Shown here piece after piece: positions 11,173-24,984 of a stretch of 64,000 nt of DNA. The stretch comes from Silurus meridionalis (lineage: Eukaryota; Chordata; Actinopteri; Siluriformes; Siluridae): the NCBI RefSeq assembly GCF_014805685.1, contig NC_060902.1, forward strand, positions 6,187,286-6,251,285, given 5' to 3'. Positions within the stretch are counted from its first letter, which is position 1; every line of letters begins with the position of its first letter. The notes beneath the pieces were generated by a model, which saw nothing but the letters and a program-made list of their open reading frames with translations, had not been told where the DNA came from and ran no database searches. Both the position numbers and the translations under genes were made by a program.

Positions 11173-11749
11173 GGGTTGTTAAATATCAGTCGTTATCGGG
11201 AAGTTGGTATTTACTCACCAAGAAATAAATGTGCTCAATCATTTCCCTTAGTTTGCATTAATTCGTGTTAATAGCTCACTATTTATTATACAACCTTCCT
11301 ATGTCTAGTATTTCTAGTAGTTTCTGGTTTGGTTGCAGCACACTAGAGCTTTTATCATTTGTCTACCTCTGATGTATAAAATTCAAATTACACACTTTTC
11401 CATGATGTAGCGACCCGTCACTTTTCAGGAAGTAAATACATTTTGTAATAAATTTTTTAATCACTTTGATAGTGTAAACCTTTATAAACCTCCTGACAAT
11501 TTGTAAATTTTATAGGCCCATGCCTAATGAGTAGTGAGTGCACTGGTGTGTTTTGTGGCAGCTAGAGTCGTAAGCTGCCTGGCACTTCAGTCCTCTTCAT
11601 TTCCAAGTGGCTGGCGGTGGCCATTTTTTTTCCTCTTCAATCATCAGCAGCCATTTATGCTAAACCTATTATTTATGAACCCACTTTCAATCACACATTC
11701 ATTTACAAATGAGAGATTCTGCAACGCCATCACTGGTACGTGATCCCGG

Positions 11750-11945
11750 AGTTGACTGGTTTGAAGTCAGATCTCTATAGCAAGCTACTCAAGATCTCAC
11801 ACCAACCGATGTAAACCATATCTTCATAGACCTGACTTCGTTTACAGAGGCATTGTTATGTTGTATCTCATAGTTTAAGTAAAGGGAAAATTTAATGATA
11901 CTGCATCCCAAAACATCCTATACAACTGTGTGCCTCCAATTTTGT
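11750..11945 (-). mobile_element. Tc1/mariner-derived MITE (ACAAAAGTATT family), copy 4, partial
   Basis: Contains CGATGTAAACCATATCTTCATAG and CCTATACAACTGTGTGCCTCCAA, which recur in copies 1 and 2. Both ends are lost. Confidence 0.65.
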
Positions 11946-14900
11946 ATTTGTATTTGAAGCCACATCCAATTGTGGATGTAATGTTATGGAATATCTGTGA
12001 CATAAGTCATAGTTTCTGTTAACATGTACATTATAGCAGCTAGAAACTGTATTCTCTTACGAATTAAGGAAAGAAAAATGGATTTTATGATTTTACTAAG
12101 AAACTGGAAAGCCAAAGCTCCTCTGACCTGACTTCCTTTTGCTAGAAAGCACATTACAAATTACTTACACACTTCTAACCCTGACTGTACTTTATAGTGC
12201 AGTCATCAAACCATATTAAACTATAATAGGCATTGCACCATGGGTAATTCCTATTTATTACTGTAAATTACTTGAATGAATTGGTGTGAAGTGTGTGATG
12301 CCTATAACTCTTTAGTCATAAACCACTGACCTAAGGCTTTATACACAAACAGGAGTTTTCTATCTGATCTTTCTACAGGGAATAAATCGCCATTCGAAGA
12401 ATTTCGAAGATTCTGACATCAGTCTATCTCCACCTTAGCGTTAGCCTCTGTCTCTGCCTTAGCATCAATTTCTGATCGACCTGCAATGGACCATCCTACA
12501 AGCATGTACTTTTACAATAGTTAAAATAAATTGTAAGAAATATAGATTGAAAAATAGTTGCCATATGTGTCACGTCTTGGCTTCAGTAATCTAGTCAACA
12601 CAAGCCAATTATCTTCCCTCAACCTTACCTCGCAATGCTAACTCGACCAACAGATAAGAATTGACCACTTTAAAAGGAAATGCATGCAGTTCTGAAGGAA
12701 TGTTAGCCTAAAGTATGCAATAATGACAGAATTGTCATTGTATGAACTATTTCTTGAAAAAGAAAAAAAGATTTTTTTTAATAAAATATTACCAAAATGC
12801 GATTTTGTATGTGATTTTGCTTATGAAATATTATTTACAGTATGTACAATATGTGTAAGTACTCACTTTTAGCAATAACAGGGTGCTTTTTGTTGATTTT
12901 AGGTGTTTCAGGTTGAATTTAGTTTTTTTTTCCTCAGTGACTCTTATATCAGTGCAGTGTTTGCACTTGCACTTCTGAATAAGGTATATTTACTCATTGT
13001 TACCTATCAATCTTTTTTTTTTTACATGTATTGACTGTTTCTTTATTTCTTTGTTGATTATCTCTGGTACCATGTAGCAGTAATTTAATTAGTACTAAGT
13101 TAAATCAATTCCAATGTAGATAGAATGTTTATATTGTGATAGTATTGTGCATAAATTGGTCAAGTTACCTAAAAAGTGTTTTTTTAACAAATTAATATTG
13201 TTAGTAAATATTATAATTTACAGTATATTTGTTTCATCAGTCATTACATTAGTTCATGAAGCCAAAACGCACATCTGCAAATAACTTGATGACTTTTTGT
13301 AGAGGTCCAAAACAATATGATACTCATAATTTCCCTCAGTATGAATGAAGACACTTAATTGGCTCGCTATTCCTTATTACATTTCACTTACATTGCACTC
13401 CCCACCCCATTTTTTTTAAGTCAGTTCGGTTTCTGTATGACCAAAAATGTGATACTGTGCAGCACACTAGAGCTTTTACTTTGCTAATGGCTTTACTGGT
13501 ACCTTTGCTATGATGCATGTGCATTAATGTGTCCATAAATGTGTTACACACTTGTGTTTTTAATGGTTGTTTATTAACCCTATATTTGAATATACTGTTA
13601 TACATGTGGTCAGAGGCATAAAAATTGGGTATGCAGTATATGCAGTGCATTGGGCACCACATATGTGGAGGGGCACCATCGTATGTAATGTATTTATTCT
13701 CATTTACCCCTCTTTTTTTAGAAGGGAGCACTAACCATGATCTTGAATACCCCTCAGCAAATATACACTTCCACCTCTAAATATATTTACATTACATATG
13801 ATTGAACAATAAGTATTCTGCAGGTGCTTAATGTCTCATTAAATTAATTCATGTTTAATGAATATTTAATTCATACTGTTCATTACAAACTGTAACTGTT
13901 GTATATGGAAAAATATATACAGTATGTATATGAAAATTTGATAAATTGAATTGCAAGGTCAGAAAGAAAAAACAATCTACGAAAGGCATGGCATTTTGCC
14001 ATTTTGCCATTAAATCACTGTTCAGTAAGGTTTTAATGTGTCTTTTCAGACAGTCACAATATGCTTTCACTGTTTTTATTTTATTTAAATCTTAGCTTTA
14101 GATTATTCAAATCTAAGATGACATGTTAAAGCAATTACATTAATCTGTACCTGGGGTATAAGATACAATATTACACTGTGTCCTAAAACCACAGTACCTG
14201 CATTTTCTCAGTAAAATCTCATAAAACACTATATATTTGCTAATAATTGAATAAAAAAAATTTCAAAATAAAACAAATTTATTTTTATTTAATAATAGAA
14301 GTTAATAACAACTGCTAGGTCACTTTTGCCTGTGTTTTCTTTTCAGCTGGACAGAAATGTAAATGGCTTACTTTTTCACTGTATATTGTATTTTTTTTAA
14401 AACAAACCTCCGAACAGCACTGCCCTAAAGCTGTTTTTCTAGCAAAAATATAGGTGGTCACATTACATTTTTAAATAACTGCACTTTTCATACCAAATTT
14501 TTTATCTGCTATTAAATGAATTAGACCTTCTCAAGATTTTACATGCCTGCAATCGCTTTAGCTATAAAAATAAATTCAATGGACTTAAAATATATTTATT
14601 TTATGAATGTTATTTGAATTTTATAGCTTTCCTGAACGCATTAGGTTTGATGCTGGTGGTTGGGCCGCTACATATATGAACATTATAATAAATAATGTTA
14701 TGATGTATGGCCACTGTAAGAAAATCTAATAACATGGACACTTTTGCTCTTAGGGAGTCCTCATACCAGGCATTGAGAACTACCACAGTAGGTAAATAAG
14801 GTGAATACCATAAGTTTCAAGCAGCTATTATGAGCAGAGAGAAATCAGTGAAATTTTATGAAAATGAGAGTCCACTTTGATTACAGCTTGAATCACTTTC

Positions 14901-16519
14901 TGCTGGTGAAGCACGTAATTCCATAAACATTATGTGGTCTGTGTAAATGTAACAAATTCACTTGATTTTCATTAACACTTACTTGTCCATAGTGCAAAAT
15001 GATGCAGCTGCATTGCCGTGCCACATCTCCGATTCCAAATCATACCTAATTCTCCAGCTAAGCTTTCCCTATCTCTTATCCTTAAACCATCAACACTTCC
15101 TTTCTTTTTAATGACACTGGACACTGGACACACATACGCATGGCTCTTAATGTCGGAGACTGTGTAGAGATGAAGCACCTGTTTATCAGTGCAGCAACAG
15201 TGCGCTTTCACAAACAGTGCTAATTACACAGGGATAAAGACTTGTTTATCACCCAGCTTACGAGGCACAAGTTAATTGCCTCAGCTTGTCATTTTTCACT
15301 CTCTCTCTTTCTCGTGCATTTCAGTTCTCTTCAGCTGGTGGTTTCTGCGATTCGCTGTCTCGCTGCTCTCACCTTTCCTCATCAACGCAATTCAGTCGTT
15401 TTTCTCTCGTTTTGCAAGTAGAAGGTGAAATGGATCGGAACACCTACTGGGATTTAAACACACAGCAGGAGAAACATATAAAGCCATAGAATATGCTGAT
15501 TCAGCAACCGTATAACATGATAAGAAGTAGTATTTTATGCACCTAATGATTTTGCAGTTCTTCCCTGTATATATGTTAGCCAGGAATGTCAATGAAATGC
15601 ATTAGATTGCATTTTAAACTTTAGACATTTCCATCTGCTCTTTATGCTCATTAAGGACAAGGCTGTCTCTGTGGGCATAATTTTTTTTTACTAAAGCCCC
15701 ATTCAGAAATCTGCAGAAGGACATCTGTCTTTTTATTTAACAGCACTGTTTGTAGCCTTCTTAGTTAAGGCGCTCCTTTTTAATGTCGTGATAAAAGCGG
15801 AAACTGTTTACAAAATCCTGTCAGGAACACATCCACGCATTTGCATTCACAGTTTTCTCAGGTATCTACCTCATTTTCTGTGGGCTGGGGAGTCTTCAGA
15901 CATGCTTGCAATGGGCCATTAGTTCTGACACAACAAGATCTGGCAAGTTGCTCATATCTACCTTCCCCTAGCTAACAACCCTCCAAAGGTCAAGCCTGCC
16001 AGGGCAAGACTTCCTACAGAACATTTTTGCTTTAAATCATGTGGTTGAAACATTCCAGTTATAGTTCAGTGCTACAGTATAACAGGCATTGTCACAAGCT
16101 CACCTGTGGTAAACTGATTCATTTCTAATTCATGTCAAACTCTTTAGGTTTTCATTTGACTCACAGTTGTATAATGTATAATGTGTCTAGTTTTAATACA
16201 GTTTACCCTCAATTCACACTGGAATAATAATCAAAGAGTCAGGTGGCACATCGAGCCCTTAGTTCAGTCACAGCAGGCAAATTTCACATGTCTTTAGAGA
16301 ATTTAATTATCAGATATCAGTGGATAAATTTGCATTTCTGGCTATTTTTGATTTTAAAAGCGACATTGGCTGTGGAAGGTTTAATGACTCAGGTAAAGTC
16401 TAGCAGACTTGGTAAACAGAAAATTGCCAAACAGCAATGAAATAAAGTAAAACACTGAAAGAATAATGGCAAAAAAAAATAAAAATTAACAATGGCTTAT
16501 GATCAAACTCTTGATGTCA
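11946..16519. other. No gene or known element recognised (4.6 kb)
   Basis: AT-rich and largely free of repeats that I can name. Frames such as those around 13384-13731 and 15286-15489 have no family motif. Region 14980-15500 is less AT-rich. It lies within the presumed ASIC intron 1. Confidence 0.45.
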
Positions 16520-16738
16520 CCCAAATGAGGATGGGTTCCCCTTTTGAGTCTGGTTCATCTCAAGGTTTCTTCCTCATTACATCTAAGGGAGTTTTTCCTC
16601 GCCACAGTCGCCATGGCTGCTCATCAGGGATAAATACACACCATTCACCATAACTGTTGATTTCTGTAAAGCTGCTTTGAGACAATGTCTGTTGTGAAAA
16701 GCGCTATACAAATAAACTTGACTTGACTTGACTTATTA
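16520..16738 (+). mobile_element. LINE/SINE 3' tail (L2-like), copy 1
   Basis: Ends with the familiar fish 3' module CTGCTTTGAGACAATGTCTG, AAAAGCGCTATACAAATAAA and a (TTGAC)n tail. Upstream is GAGTCTGGTTCATCTCAAGG. A second copy is at 46800-47035. No coding part remains. Confidence 0.75.
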
Positions 16739-17348
16739 AGGCTCAATACAGGTGAATTTGTTTCATTCATTGTAATAAGGTTAACACTTGGACTGCCCTA
16801 ATCGTTTGGGGTTGAATTTATTTTTTACAGGTGTCTTTTAAATGTGTCTACAGCTGTCTAAATCAGCCATGTCAATGTTTTTCTCCGTACTCTAAGAAAA
16901 TTGCAGGCCGAATAATTTCATCTCAGTTTTTGCTCTGTACAGATAAACACATCCACGATTTTCTATGCAGATGTCACTTTGGGTTGGGGGGAATAGAGAT
17001 GTCAGACTAGTCGTATTTATTCTTTGTACCTTCACCAGATATTAAACACTGAATCGCAACAATTTTAAAGTATGCTATATTAGAGGTATTCATCCGTGGA
17101 CTAGGTCTGGGTGGTAAACGGATAATTTAGTTAGGTGACATCCTGACGGATAATTAAAGAGGCATTATCACATGACATTAAAGCACAACAAATTCTAGGG
17201 TGCATAGAAAATTTAGCTGAACTACAATGAAACTTGGTCCTTGTGTGGTAACTTTACTTCGCTGTGTGCATTTTAGCACTAAGAAAAATCATTAAAATAA
17301 ACTATTTCAATCCGAAAATATGCCTTTAGTGTAAAACTGGATCAAGAG

Positions 17349-18119
17349 CAGTGGTGGACAGTAACAAAATAAGTGCAATTCGTGCAGTACTTTTTTTGTA
17401 TCAGACTTTACTGAAGTATTTCTATTTGGGCTGTAGTGAAGACTTTAAACTTCACTACATTTCAAAGTCAAATATCGTACTTTTTACTTAAAATCAAAAC
17501 TAAATCAGTCATTCCTTTTTATTTATGAGCGGATAAAAACTTAACTAGTCAAGCACGCAGCAAGCCACCAATCAGGGTTAAGCACACTCTGTTTTGAACT
17601 TGTTTTGATTGCCACTTGGTGGTATCTACTTATCACCAACATACAGTTCAGCGTCAATTCAACAGCAAGCAGAATATTCAGAGAGGAATAAATGCTGAAA
17701 GAAATTCCTGACTCTGACTTGCCACAACACCCGTGGTCTTATTTGTGCCAATTTTTTAAATAGTTGAAAAGAAGGTTTTGGGCTCGTGATAATTGTAATA
17801 GATATCAATCAGTGTTTGACTCATTAATATCATTCTATTAATAGATCGGTGTGCTGAGATTCACATTAGAGTCTTTACACATAAACTGAGTTGATCAAGC
17901 AGATTTTGTCTTGTAACAAAAACGATAATAGAACATGATAGCCATAAAAAAAAATCATAGTATTTTGGATACCTAAGAGCATTTGATGGCAAATACTTTT
18001 GTACTTTTACTCAAGTGGACGTTTAAAGAGGGCACTTTATCTTTTACTGCAGTAACAGTTTATCCACCGTATCTCTACTTTAACTCAACTACATGGTTTG
18101 TGTTCTTCGCCCACCACTG
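17349..18119 (+). mobile_element. Non-autonomous hAT (Ac/Tol2-like) element
   Basis: A 771-bp element starting CAGTGGTGGAC and ending CCACCACTG (inverted). Flanks are ATCAAGAG (17341-17348) and ATCAGTAG (18120-18127), an 8-bp target duplication with two mismatches, the hAT length. Internal sub-terminal GTACTTTTT / TACTTTTACTCAAGT motifs resemble Tol2-type ends. No transposase frame is visible. Confidence 0.75.
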
Positions 18120-18127
18120 ATCAGTAG

Positions 18128-19778
18128 TTTGTTCGATGGCTCTGGGGATGTCTTTTGTGCTTTGTGTCCAAGCAGAAAGCAACAACTCTGACCACCCTGA
18201 CATTCTGACACAACTGTAATGTACAAAAAGCCAAATCTGCATGTTTCTGTGAACATGATGCTCTCCCAAATGGACCTTTCAATCCTGTATTCAACTTGTC
18301 CCATTAATAGGTACTGAAACTGAAAAATAAAAGCAGGCACCGCAAACCGCACACCCAGTCAGTCAAAGATTAAGCATTAATTAAGAAATGACACGAGCGA
18401 ATACATTTATGTGTCATTGTTTCCGCCACCTCTTTGCAAAGCCTTGTTTCTGCCTGCAGGCTCTTCTTGCCACTGCCTTAACCACAGTTGTCAGTATTCA
18501 AAGGAATGCTTCTTGATTGGTGATCACATGCTGCTTCTTACATGCGCTACATTCAGAGGTGTAAACAATGATAACAAAAAAAGAAAAAAAAAAGAATATG
18601 ACATCCCTATGAGAGGAGTCAGCTCACTTTTTTCCGCAGATGTGTGCCAATCCTTCCCACTTATTTTCTGTTCGCTCCCATGACAAGGACTTGCGAATTC
18701 AAAAGTCAAAGTTCACCTAGTCTGAATGGAGCGAATATAGCCAATACCAAAAGCGACTGAATATCTTTCGTGCTTTTTTGACTTCACTTTAGGCATTTGG
18801 TTTGAACCCTGCTTTGAACTTGCTTTAAAAGAAGAACAGTAGTTCTCTGGTGTGGCGAGAGGTCAATGCGTAAATGCTAGTTGTTGATGTTTAGCACTTC
18901 AGTATGCTAATGATTACTCAGTTGTTGCCAGTAGGACTCCACTAAGCATTAAGACAAATGCTGGCTTAGTCTCTTGATTAACATAATGCCTCGCTATAAA
19001 GCAGCGTGCCTCTGAACGCGCCTAACCTCCCTCTGCTGCTGCACTGTGTGTAACATGAGATGCAGGACTCACTCTCTGACTTGTGTTGGAAAATTGAGAC
19101 AGTTTTTGTGACATTCTAATACTGCAGAGGTACTGTCTCACAGAGTGTGGGACAAAACTGCATACTGGATCAATACGCTAAAAATACTTTATAGGCATTG
19201 ATGTGCATGGGGAAGAGTGACCGAGCATTACATACATGGATCTAATAATTTCTGTGATCGTGTGTGCACATTTTCCACTGTCTGTCATGTCTTAGGAACA
19301 AAGCTAAGCACATGAGGAGTTTGATGAGATACCAGAAAACTGAACAACTGCAAATGTAAAAAAAAAAAGGGGAAAATAGCACTCCACAATAAAAAGTAGA
19401 TGAGCGCTTATGATCTCTGTTGATCTTGATTACCAATGAAAAACATATTTTAACAGAGCGCAGCACTTGAAGACTTTCCTTGTCATCCTTTAAGCTAATT
19501 AGCCACCAGGGAATGCAGTGTATAGCTAATGTTAATTAAGCTTAAGATATTTTGTCACAGACAAACGTGAAGAGGTTTTGAGTGCACTAATCCAAAGACA
19601 GTTTGCAAAAAAAAAAAAACCAAGTATCTAAACAAATTTCTCAACTTAGTAATTAGAGTAAACGTTTGGCTGCTGTCTAGAACCCATTAGCTAAAAGTTT
19701 AAATGAAAGAACAAACTAGGTTAAAAATAATTTGACAAAAGAGCTAAATGGATGTTATTCCCTATACGTTTTAACAGT
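18128..19778. other. No gene or known element recognised
   Basis: Mixed-composition intronic sequence with a short A-rich run near 18577-18594. Short open frames only. Confidence 0.45.
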
Positions 19779-19789
19779 TCTCTCTCTCT

Positions 19790-19862
<73 letters not shown>
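19779..19862. repeat. Compound (TC)n(TA)n microsatellite
   Basis: About six TC units pass into more than 30 TA units, then ACATACATGCATACATA. Confidence 0.95.
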
Positions 19863-19989
19863 CATGCATACATATAAATAAATACATCTTTTTTACAATC
19901 TTTTTCAACTGAAAATGGTATTGAAATCTAATCATTTGAAATATGATAACTTAATAAACCATTCTAATAGACTTTTTATCAAAATAAAT

Positions 19990-20600
19990 ATTTTATTTTC
20001 TTTAGAAAAATCCTCCCTTAGCATGAATTAGCTGCTTTACACACTCTTGGCACCCATACAGTTAATTTCTCCATACATTCAGCTGAAATACCATTCTTAA
20101 AACTTGACTAAAGTGTTCTTCACTAGTGTGATATTTTTTTCTGATCTAGTTCATCCCAAAGCAGTTCAATCGGATGTAAGTGCGGTTACTGAGCAGGCCA
20201 TTTCATGACTGTTTGCTCCAGTTGACTGTTCTCTTAATAATGCTTATAGAGCTTGGATGGGTTATTGCTTTGGGTCATTGTCTTGTTGGTTCCAATTATC
20301 CTCAGTCTAGACCGAAGTGCATGGCGTTAAAGTATGTAATGGTAGCCATGTTAATTCAGTATCCCCCTAATCTGAAACAAGTTTTCAACCCTGCCTGCTC
20401 TAAAACAACCCCAACCATTAAGCTTTCACTCTCTTGTTGGATTGTGCTCGTGAGGTGGTCTGATAGCATCTTCTGATCTGTTTTCTGTCTTACATAATTT
20501 CTTCTGTTAGAGTAAAAGACTAATTTGTTCACAGAACATTTATTTATGTTATTCACTGTCTGGATCATGAGTGTTTTTCCCTTTTACCTAGTTTGCTGAA
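19990..20600 (-). pseudogene. Tc1-like transposase pseudogene, lineage A
   Basis: Read on the minus strand it shows a decayed Tc1 DDE transposase C-terminus. Recognisable pieces are a stretch like RVCKQLIHAKGGFF near the plus-strand left end, a TSEEHFSQVL piece, and an N-terminal part with RRNYVRQK and SLMVGVV, which match the usual R-Y-VRRK and GGGSVMVWG of Tc1 transposases. Frames are broken by stops and shifts, so it is inactive. It differs from the Tc1 remnants at 24985, 38740 and 54850. Confidence 0.72.
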
Positions 20601-20835
20601 TAGAATTCTGTAATATTTTGAAAGATATTTCTGGTATCGTCAAATAAATCTGCGTGCAAAAATTATTGTGATATCTACATTATATTGTGCCTGAAGAAGC
20701 ATTTCAATAAGCAGCTATTAAAAAGGGAATAAGTGGTCAGTCAGATTTGATATATATATTATATATCATGTGTGGTTTTCATAAAATGATTAATTATTTT
20801 TTATTACCATTTGCTTACTTGCTTGTTATTCTATT

Positions 20836-20858
20836 ATTGTTGTTGTTGTTGTTGTTGA
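20836..20858. repeat. (TTG)n microsatellite, short
   Basis: About seven TTG units. Confidence 0.85.
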
Positions 20859-20903
20859 CTGTCTTTCACACAATAAGGGCAGCATGACATCAGTAAACAG
20901 GTA

Positions 20904-20920
20904 TAGGGTTAGGGTTAGGG
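20904..20920. repeat. Short TTAGGG-like run
   Basis: TAGGGTTAGGGTTAGGG is nearly three telomere-type units, followed by degenerate TTAGGATTAAGGTTAGG to about 20970. It is too short to suggest a former chromosome end. Confidence 0.7.
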
Positions 20921-21182
20921 TAAACTATTGATAATTATACGTAGTGAACTAACATTTAGGATTAAGGTTAGGTAAATAATATTCTATCAATCAAATGTAA
21001 AAAAAATGCAAAGTAAATGTTTTTTTGTTTGTTTGATTGTTTGTTTGATTGTTTTTACTGTAAATTTGAAAAGAACACAGAATTAAAAAAAAATTCGCAG
21101 CATCTGGGTTTCTAAGCTTCTCAGTCACTATTTAAATGTGTGCAATCTTTTGATATTGACCATCTCCTTTGTACAAAAGGTC

Positions 21183-21704
21183 AGAGTTTTTATATAAATA
21201 AATAAACATAAAAAAACCGAAATTTAAACCTTCGACACACATTTATTCACGACGTCCTCTTTTTACTCAGATATGAAAGAGAAAAAAAACGCCACTGAAA
21301 AATTATGTTTAATCCTCAAACATTTGATTTACTGATGTGCAAATCAAGCATCGAAATCCGCCATGATGTACAAATCCGGTAATTAAAACCGTCTGTGTGG
21401 AAACAGCAAAAGTTCCATTTGGTGTCCTGATTTACGTAATTTAAAATGCCATAATTACTTTCAAACCTTTACAAGCATATTTTGTCTTCATGCTCAATGA
21501 AGAGTATGGTTTCACTTATGATAAACATACATTTGCATAAAGCATCTATATTTGTCCATGCCCATGTTGATTAGAGTATTAAAACCGTATAAAACTTTAA
21601 TTAATCAGATAAAAATGTGCGATTAAATTGTGATGATTCGCGGATTAACTCGTGACAATCATGCGATTAATCATGATTAAATATTTTAATCGATTGACAG
21701 CCCT
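21183..21704 (+). mobile_element. hAT element, copy 1 (GGGCTGTCAATCGATT ends), left-truncated
   Basis: The right end is ATTTTAATCGATTGACAGCCCT, the inverted form of the hAT-type CAGGGCTGTCAA end. The body matches 57360-57876: TTTGGTGTCCTGAT, CATATTTTGTCTTCATGCTC and CCATGTTGATTAGAGTATT occur in both. The left terminus is missing. No transposase is seen. Confidence 0.72.
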
Positions 21705-21754
21705 AATTATAATGTAAGTCAGAGAAGAAATCCAGATTAAAATGCAGGGCACGG

Positions 21755-21935
21755 TGCACACGTGTACATTTACAGGCAATTTAACATTGACAATCCACTT
21801 CTATTTTTAACCTGGCAGAAAGCCACACAGACATGAGAAGAGCAATGAAAACTCTAATCCGAGCTCAGGATCAAACCCAGGACTGTGAAGCTGTAAGGCA
21901 GCAACTCTACACACTGTGCCATTACTTCCGTCATT
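21755..21935 (-). mobile_element. Degenerate tRNA-derived SINE, reverse orientation
   Basis: Plus-strand landmarks CACACAGACATGAGAAGAGC, GAGCTCAGGATCAAACCCAG and GTAAGGCAGCAACTCTACAC match the reversed form of the common fish repeat that begins with a GTGGCTCAGTGGTTAGCA-type A box and a GGTTCGAATCC-type B box. It is old and eroded. Confidence 0.6.
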
Positions 21936-23897
21936 TCATATAACAGTCACAATTTCTACAGCACAGTGAGGACACCCAACAGAGCCCGTTCCAGTCACTG
22001 TTCTCATACAGCAAAGTTCAGCAACTCTTAGGTTCTTACAAAAGTTCAGGGATCTAAGTGCCAACATGCTACTAATAGTTTGTATCAAACAGACAGCTTT
22101 TTTAATAGACTTGAACTTCTTAACTGAATTTTAAACACAACTGTCAGACTGACTTCAGAGGCATCTGTCCTTATCTTTTCTTCTAAATATTATCCCAAGA
22201 TTACACATGCTGCATTGTGATCCGGAACAGTGAACACAAAGATCTTGTGTACGCTGATTGTTGCAATTTGAGAACCGACACAAGTCTTACAGGTATTAAA
22301 TCATAAGCGTTAAATCAAGCATTTATGCAATGAGCCAATCAGAGCAGTGCAGATCATGCATATATACATCAAATTAATGTTTTACATCAAACATTAACCA
22401 AATAACTGTGAGAAAATGTGATCTACCGATGCGAGAGGTCAGAGAAGCTGGTTTATGTTGACAGGAAGGCAATTGTAATGCAGAGGACTGCATCAGGGTA
22501 TCTGACGCTACGCTGAGAAAAGGCTCACCCAAAACATGAATAGATAAACATTGGAAAATCCATATCTGGTAGTTTTCTAATCTTCAGAAACACATTATGA
22601 AGAGATTGTGCATACTATAAAGCAATCAGAATCTCTAACTATAATGGAATGACTGGATAAAGTGTGTATCGAATGTACACAGATAGTGCATGCAGCTACA
22701 TATAGTATCTTTAGAGATTGAGCTGAATAGACTTCAATATTCAGTACACATACTGGTTCATGTTCTCAAAGCACTTAGTCTCACTAAGACTATTATACTC
22801 TATGGATTGCTTTTGCATTAACATCATGTGTTCGGTTTTAATAAAAAATAAAAAAACACACGCAATGTTCTTGGTTTAATTTCATTATGTACCAGAAATA
22901 TCATTTTCAGGCACACTCGTTAATAACTTGAATACAATGTAATTGTATGTATATAATTACTATATAATTAAATTGAAGGTAAATAATCAGTACCTTTTTA
23001 TTTTTTTAATCTCTATAAACTACATCTGATTACCACCAACAAGAACTTTGACTTTAATCTGCATGTACTGTATTTGTGAAAAAGAAACAGAAGTCCCAGT
23101 TATCCAAAATTTACCATTAGGAAAGTCTAAGGCAGGTTACAGTACATTTTATCAATAAAGATTAACTTCAATCAATAAAGGTTTGTGAAATGTAGTAATT
23201 AATTCTTAAGTCAAATGCATTTGCATATCTGAGTGCAAATCCAATACCGAAGAAAATAGATTTTTATTATTTCCTTAAACTACAAAAAAAAACATTAATT
23301 ATTAATATAAAAAAAATTATTATATTATTATTATTCTTGATTTCCACAATAATTTCCCAACTGTTTTTTTTTATGTATTATTATGTGACACATTGTGCTT
23401 TTTATGGAACTTGTGTGAGACTCTCAGACAGAAGAGTTTGCTTTTTCCGTATTTCCAGTAACATAATATGCTGTGGGTTTTATTGTCCTAATGAATTCAA
23501 GACAGAGGGGTAAGAGGTCCTGGTGAAGGACCCAGAGTATGTAGCTACTATACGTAATCAATTACAGGGAAAATTAGTGACTCGTGATTTTATAAATGTT
23601 CAAATAAATGTCACCATATCAATAATTATATACTTTGTTAAACAATGACACCTATTTTATTTGTTTGGGAAAAAATGGTTTAAATGTTTAATTAATGTGG
23701 TTTAAGGTTAAAGTTAAATAAAGTACAAAGAACAGAATTGATAATCTCAGTGTTATCTTTTTCCCTAATAATTCAACTTAAACTTATGTACTCTACATAC
23801 CATGCAGATTTATATCATAAAGCATACGTTACTATATGCAGTTAGTTATTACCAAATATAGATATATAAAACATTTTCATATACTATAGTAAAAAGT
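21936..23897. other. No gene or known element recognised
   Basis: Very AT-rich, with low-complexity ATT/TTA sequence near 23280-23340. Confidence 0.45.
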
Positions 23898-24404
23898 ACA
23901 CTAAACATGCAAAAGTTTTAGGCCACATGACTTTTTCAGCCATATGTGTTTTTTTTCCAAACTCTTACCACAAAGTTATAGGATGAATTATTGTGCATAT
24001 ACAAAACTACAGTATATAGAATGACTTTGGATGCAGTAGCATTACATTTTTCATTCACTTAAACAAGGAGACCCAAGCCTGTCCATGCTCCATGAAGATA
24101 TAGATGATAAGGGTTGAATTGGATGATCTTGGGTGATCTGCTTTCCTTATTGAACACCTTTGGGATGAATTGACGTGCTGACTGCAACCCAGGCGTCCTC
24201 ACTCTACATCAGTACCTGATTTTACTAATATCCTTGTTGCTGAATAAGCACAAATCTCCACAACCACACTGCAATGTCTATTGAAAAATCTTCCCAGAAC
24301 AGTGGAGTTTATTATAACAGCAAATTTGGACTAAATGTGAAATGGGATGTTCAAAATGCATCTTATAGTAAGGTGTCCACAAACTTTTGTCTATATTGAG
24401 TATA
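23898..24404 (+). mobile_element. Tc1/mariner-derived MITE (ACAAAAGTATT family), copy 5
   Basis: Starts near GCAAAAGTTTTAGGCCACAT and ends AAGGTGTCCACAAACTTTTGTC. The middle keeps GAACACCTTTGGGATGAATTG, the EHLWDEL remnant of a Tc1 transposase. Confidence 0.85.
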
Positions 24405-24984
24405 TTATGTTCTAAGAATACCATGAGACTAAAACCCTCTTGTATGAGACAGAGTGTAAGAGTTAATACAGCAAACAGTACAAGTTGTTTTGTTTTTTTT
24501 AAATCAATTTTGTCGATTAGATTAAAGCTGTGGAGATTAAATAGCCACATAATTTAACCTTTTATTTCGAATTGAACAACTGCTCCAGACTCCTACTTAA
24601 AAATAATGGAGTCCACATGTTTGTGTTCTTTTCTCAGACAAGTTCATGTCAGTGCTAATCACACACTACATATACAGTGATTAGGATGAGATTAGGTTGG
24701 AAAACACTGTTAATTCAACCTTGAGACATAAACTCACCTGAACTCTTTTTATCTAACCCTACACACTGAACTTACTAAAGAAATTATATTTTCTAAATTG
24801 CTTTCTCCTTCTTTATTTTCTTCTCATTTGCATTATTAATGAAACTGGGTCAATGCTTTCTATAACGGTCATACTCGTTCTATCTAATAAAAACGTGCAT
24901 ATCATGTTAACATGCATTTATAATGCTTTATGTACATATTATTTACATGTATTTTCTTTATATAGACACATTTATGTTCCTCTT
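24405..24984. other. No gene or known element recognised
   Basis: AT-rich spacer between two Tc1-derived insertions. Confidence 0.45.

Noticed and set aside
20904..20970. Interstitial telomere / chromosome fusion scar
   Set aside because: Fewer than three perfect units; short TTAGGG runs occur by chance and in microsatellites.
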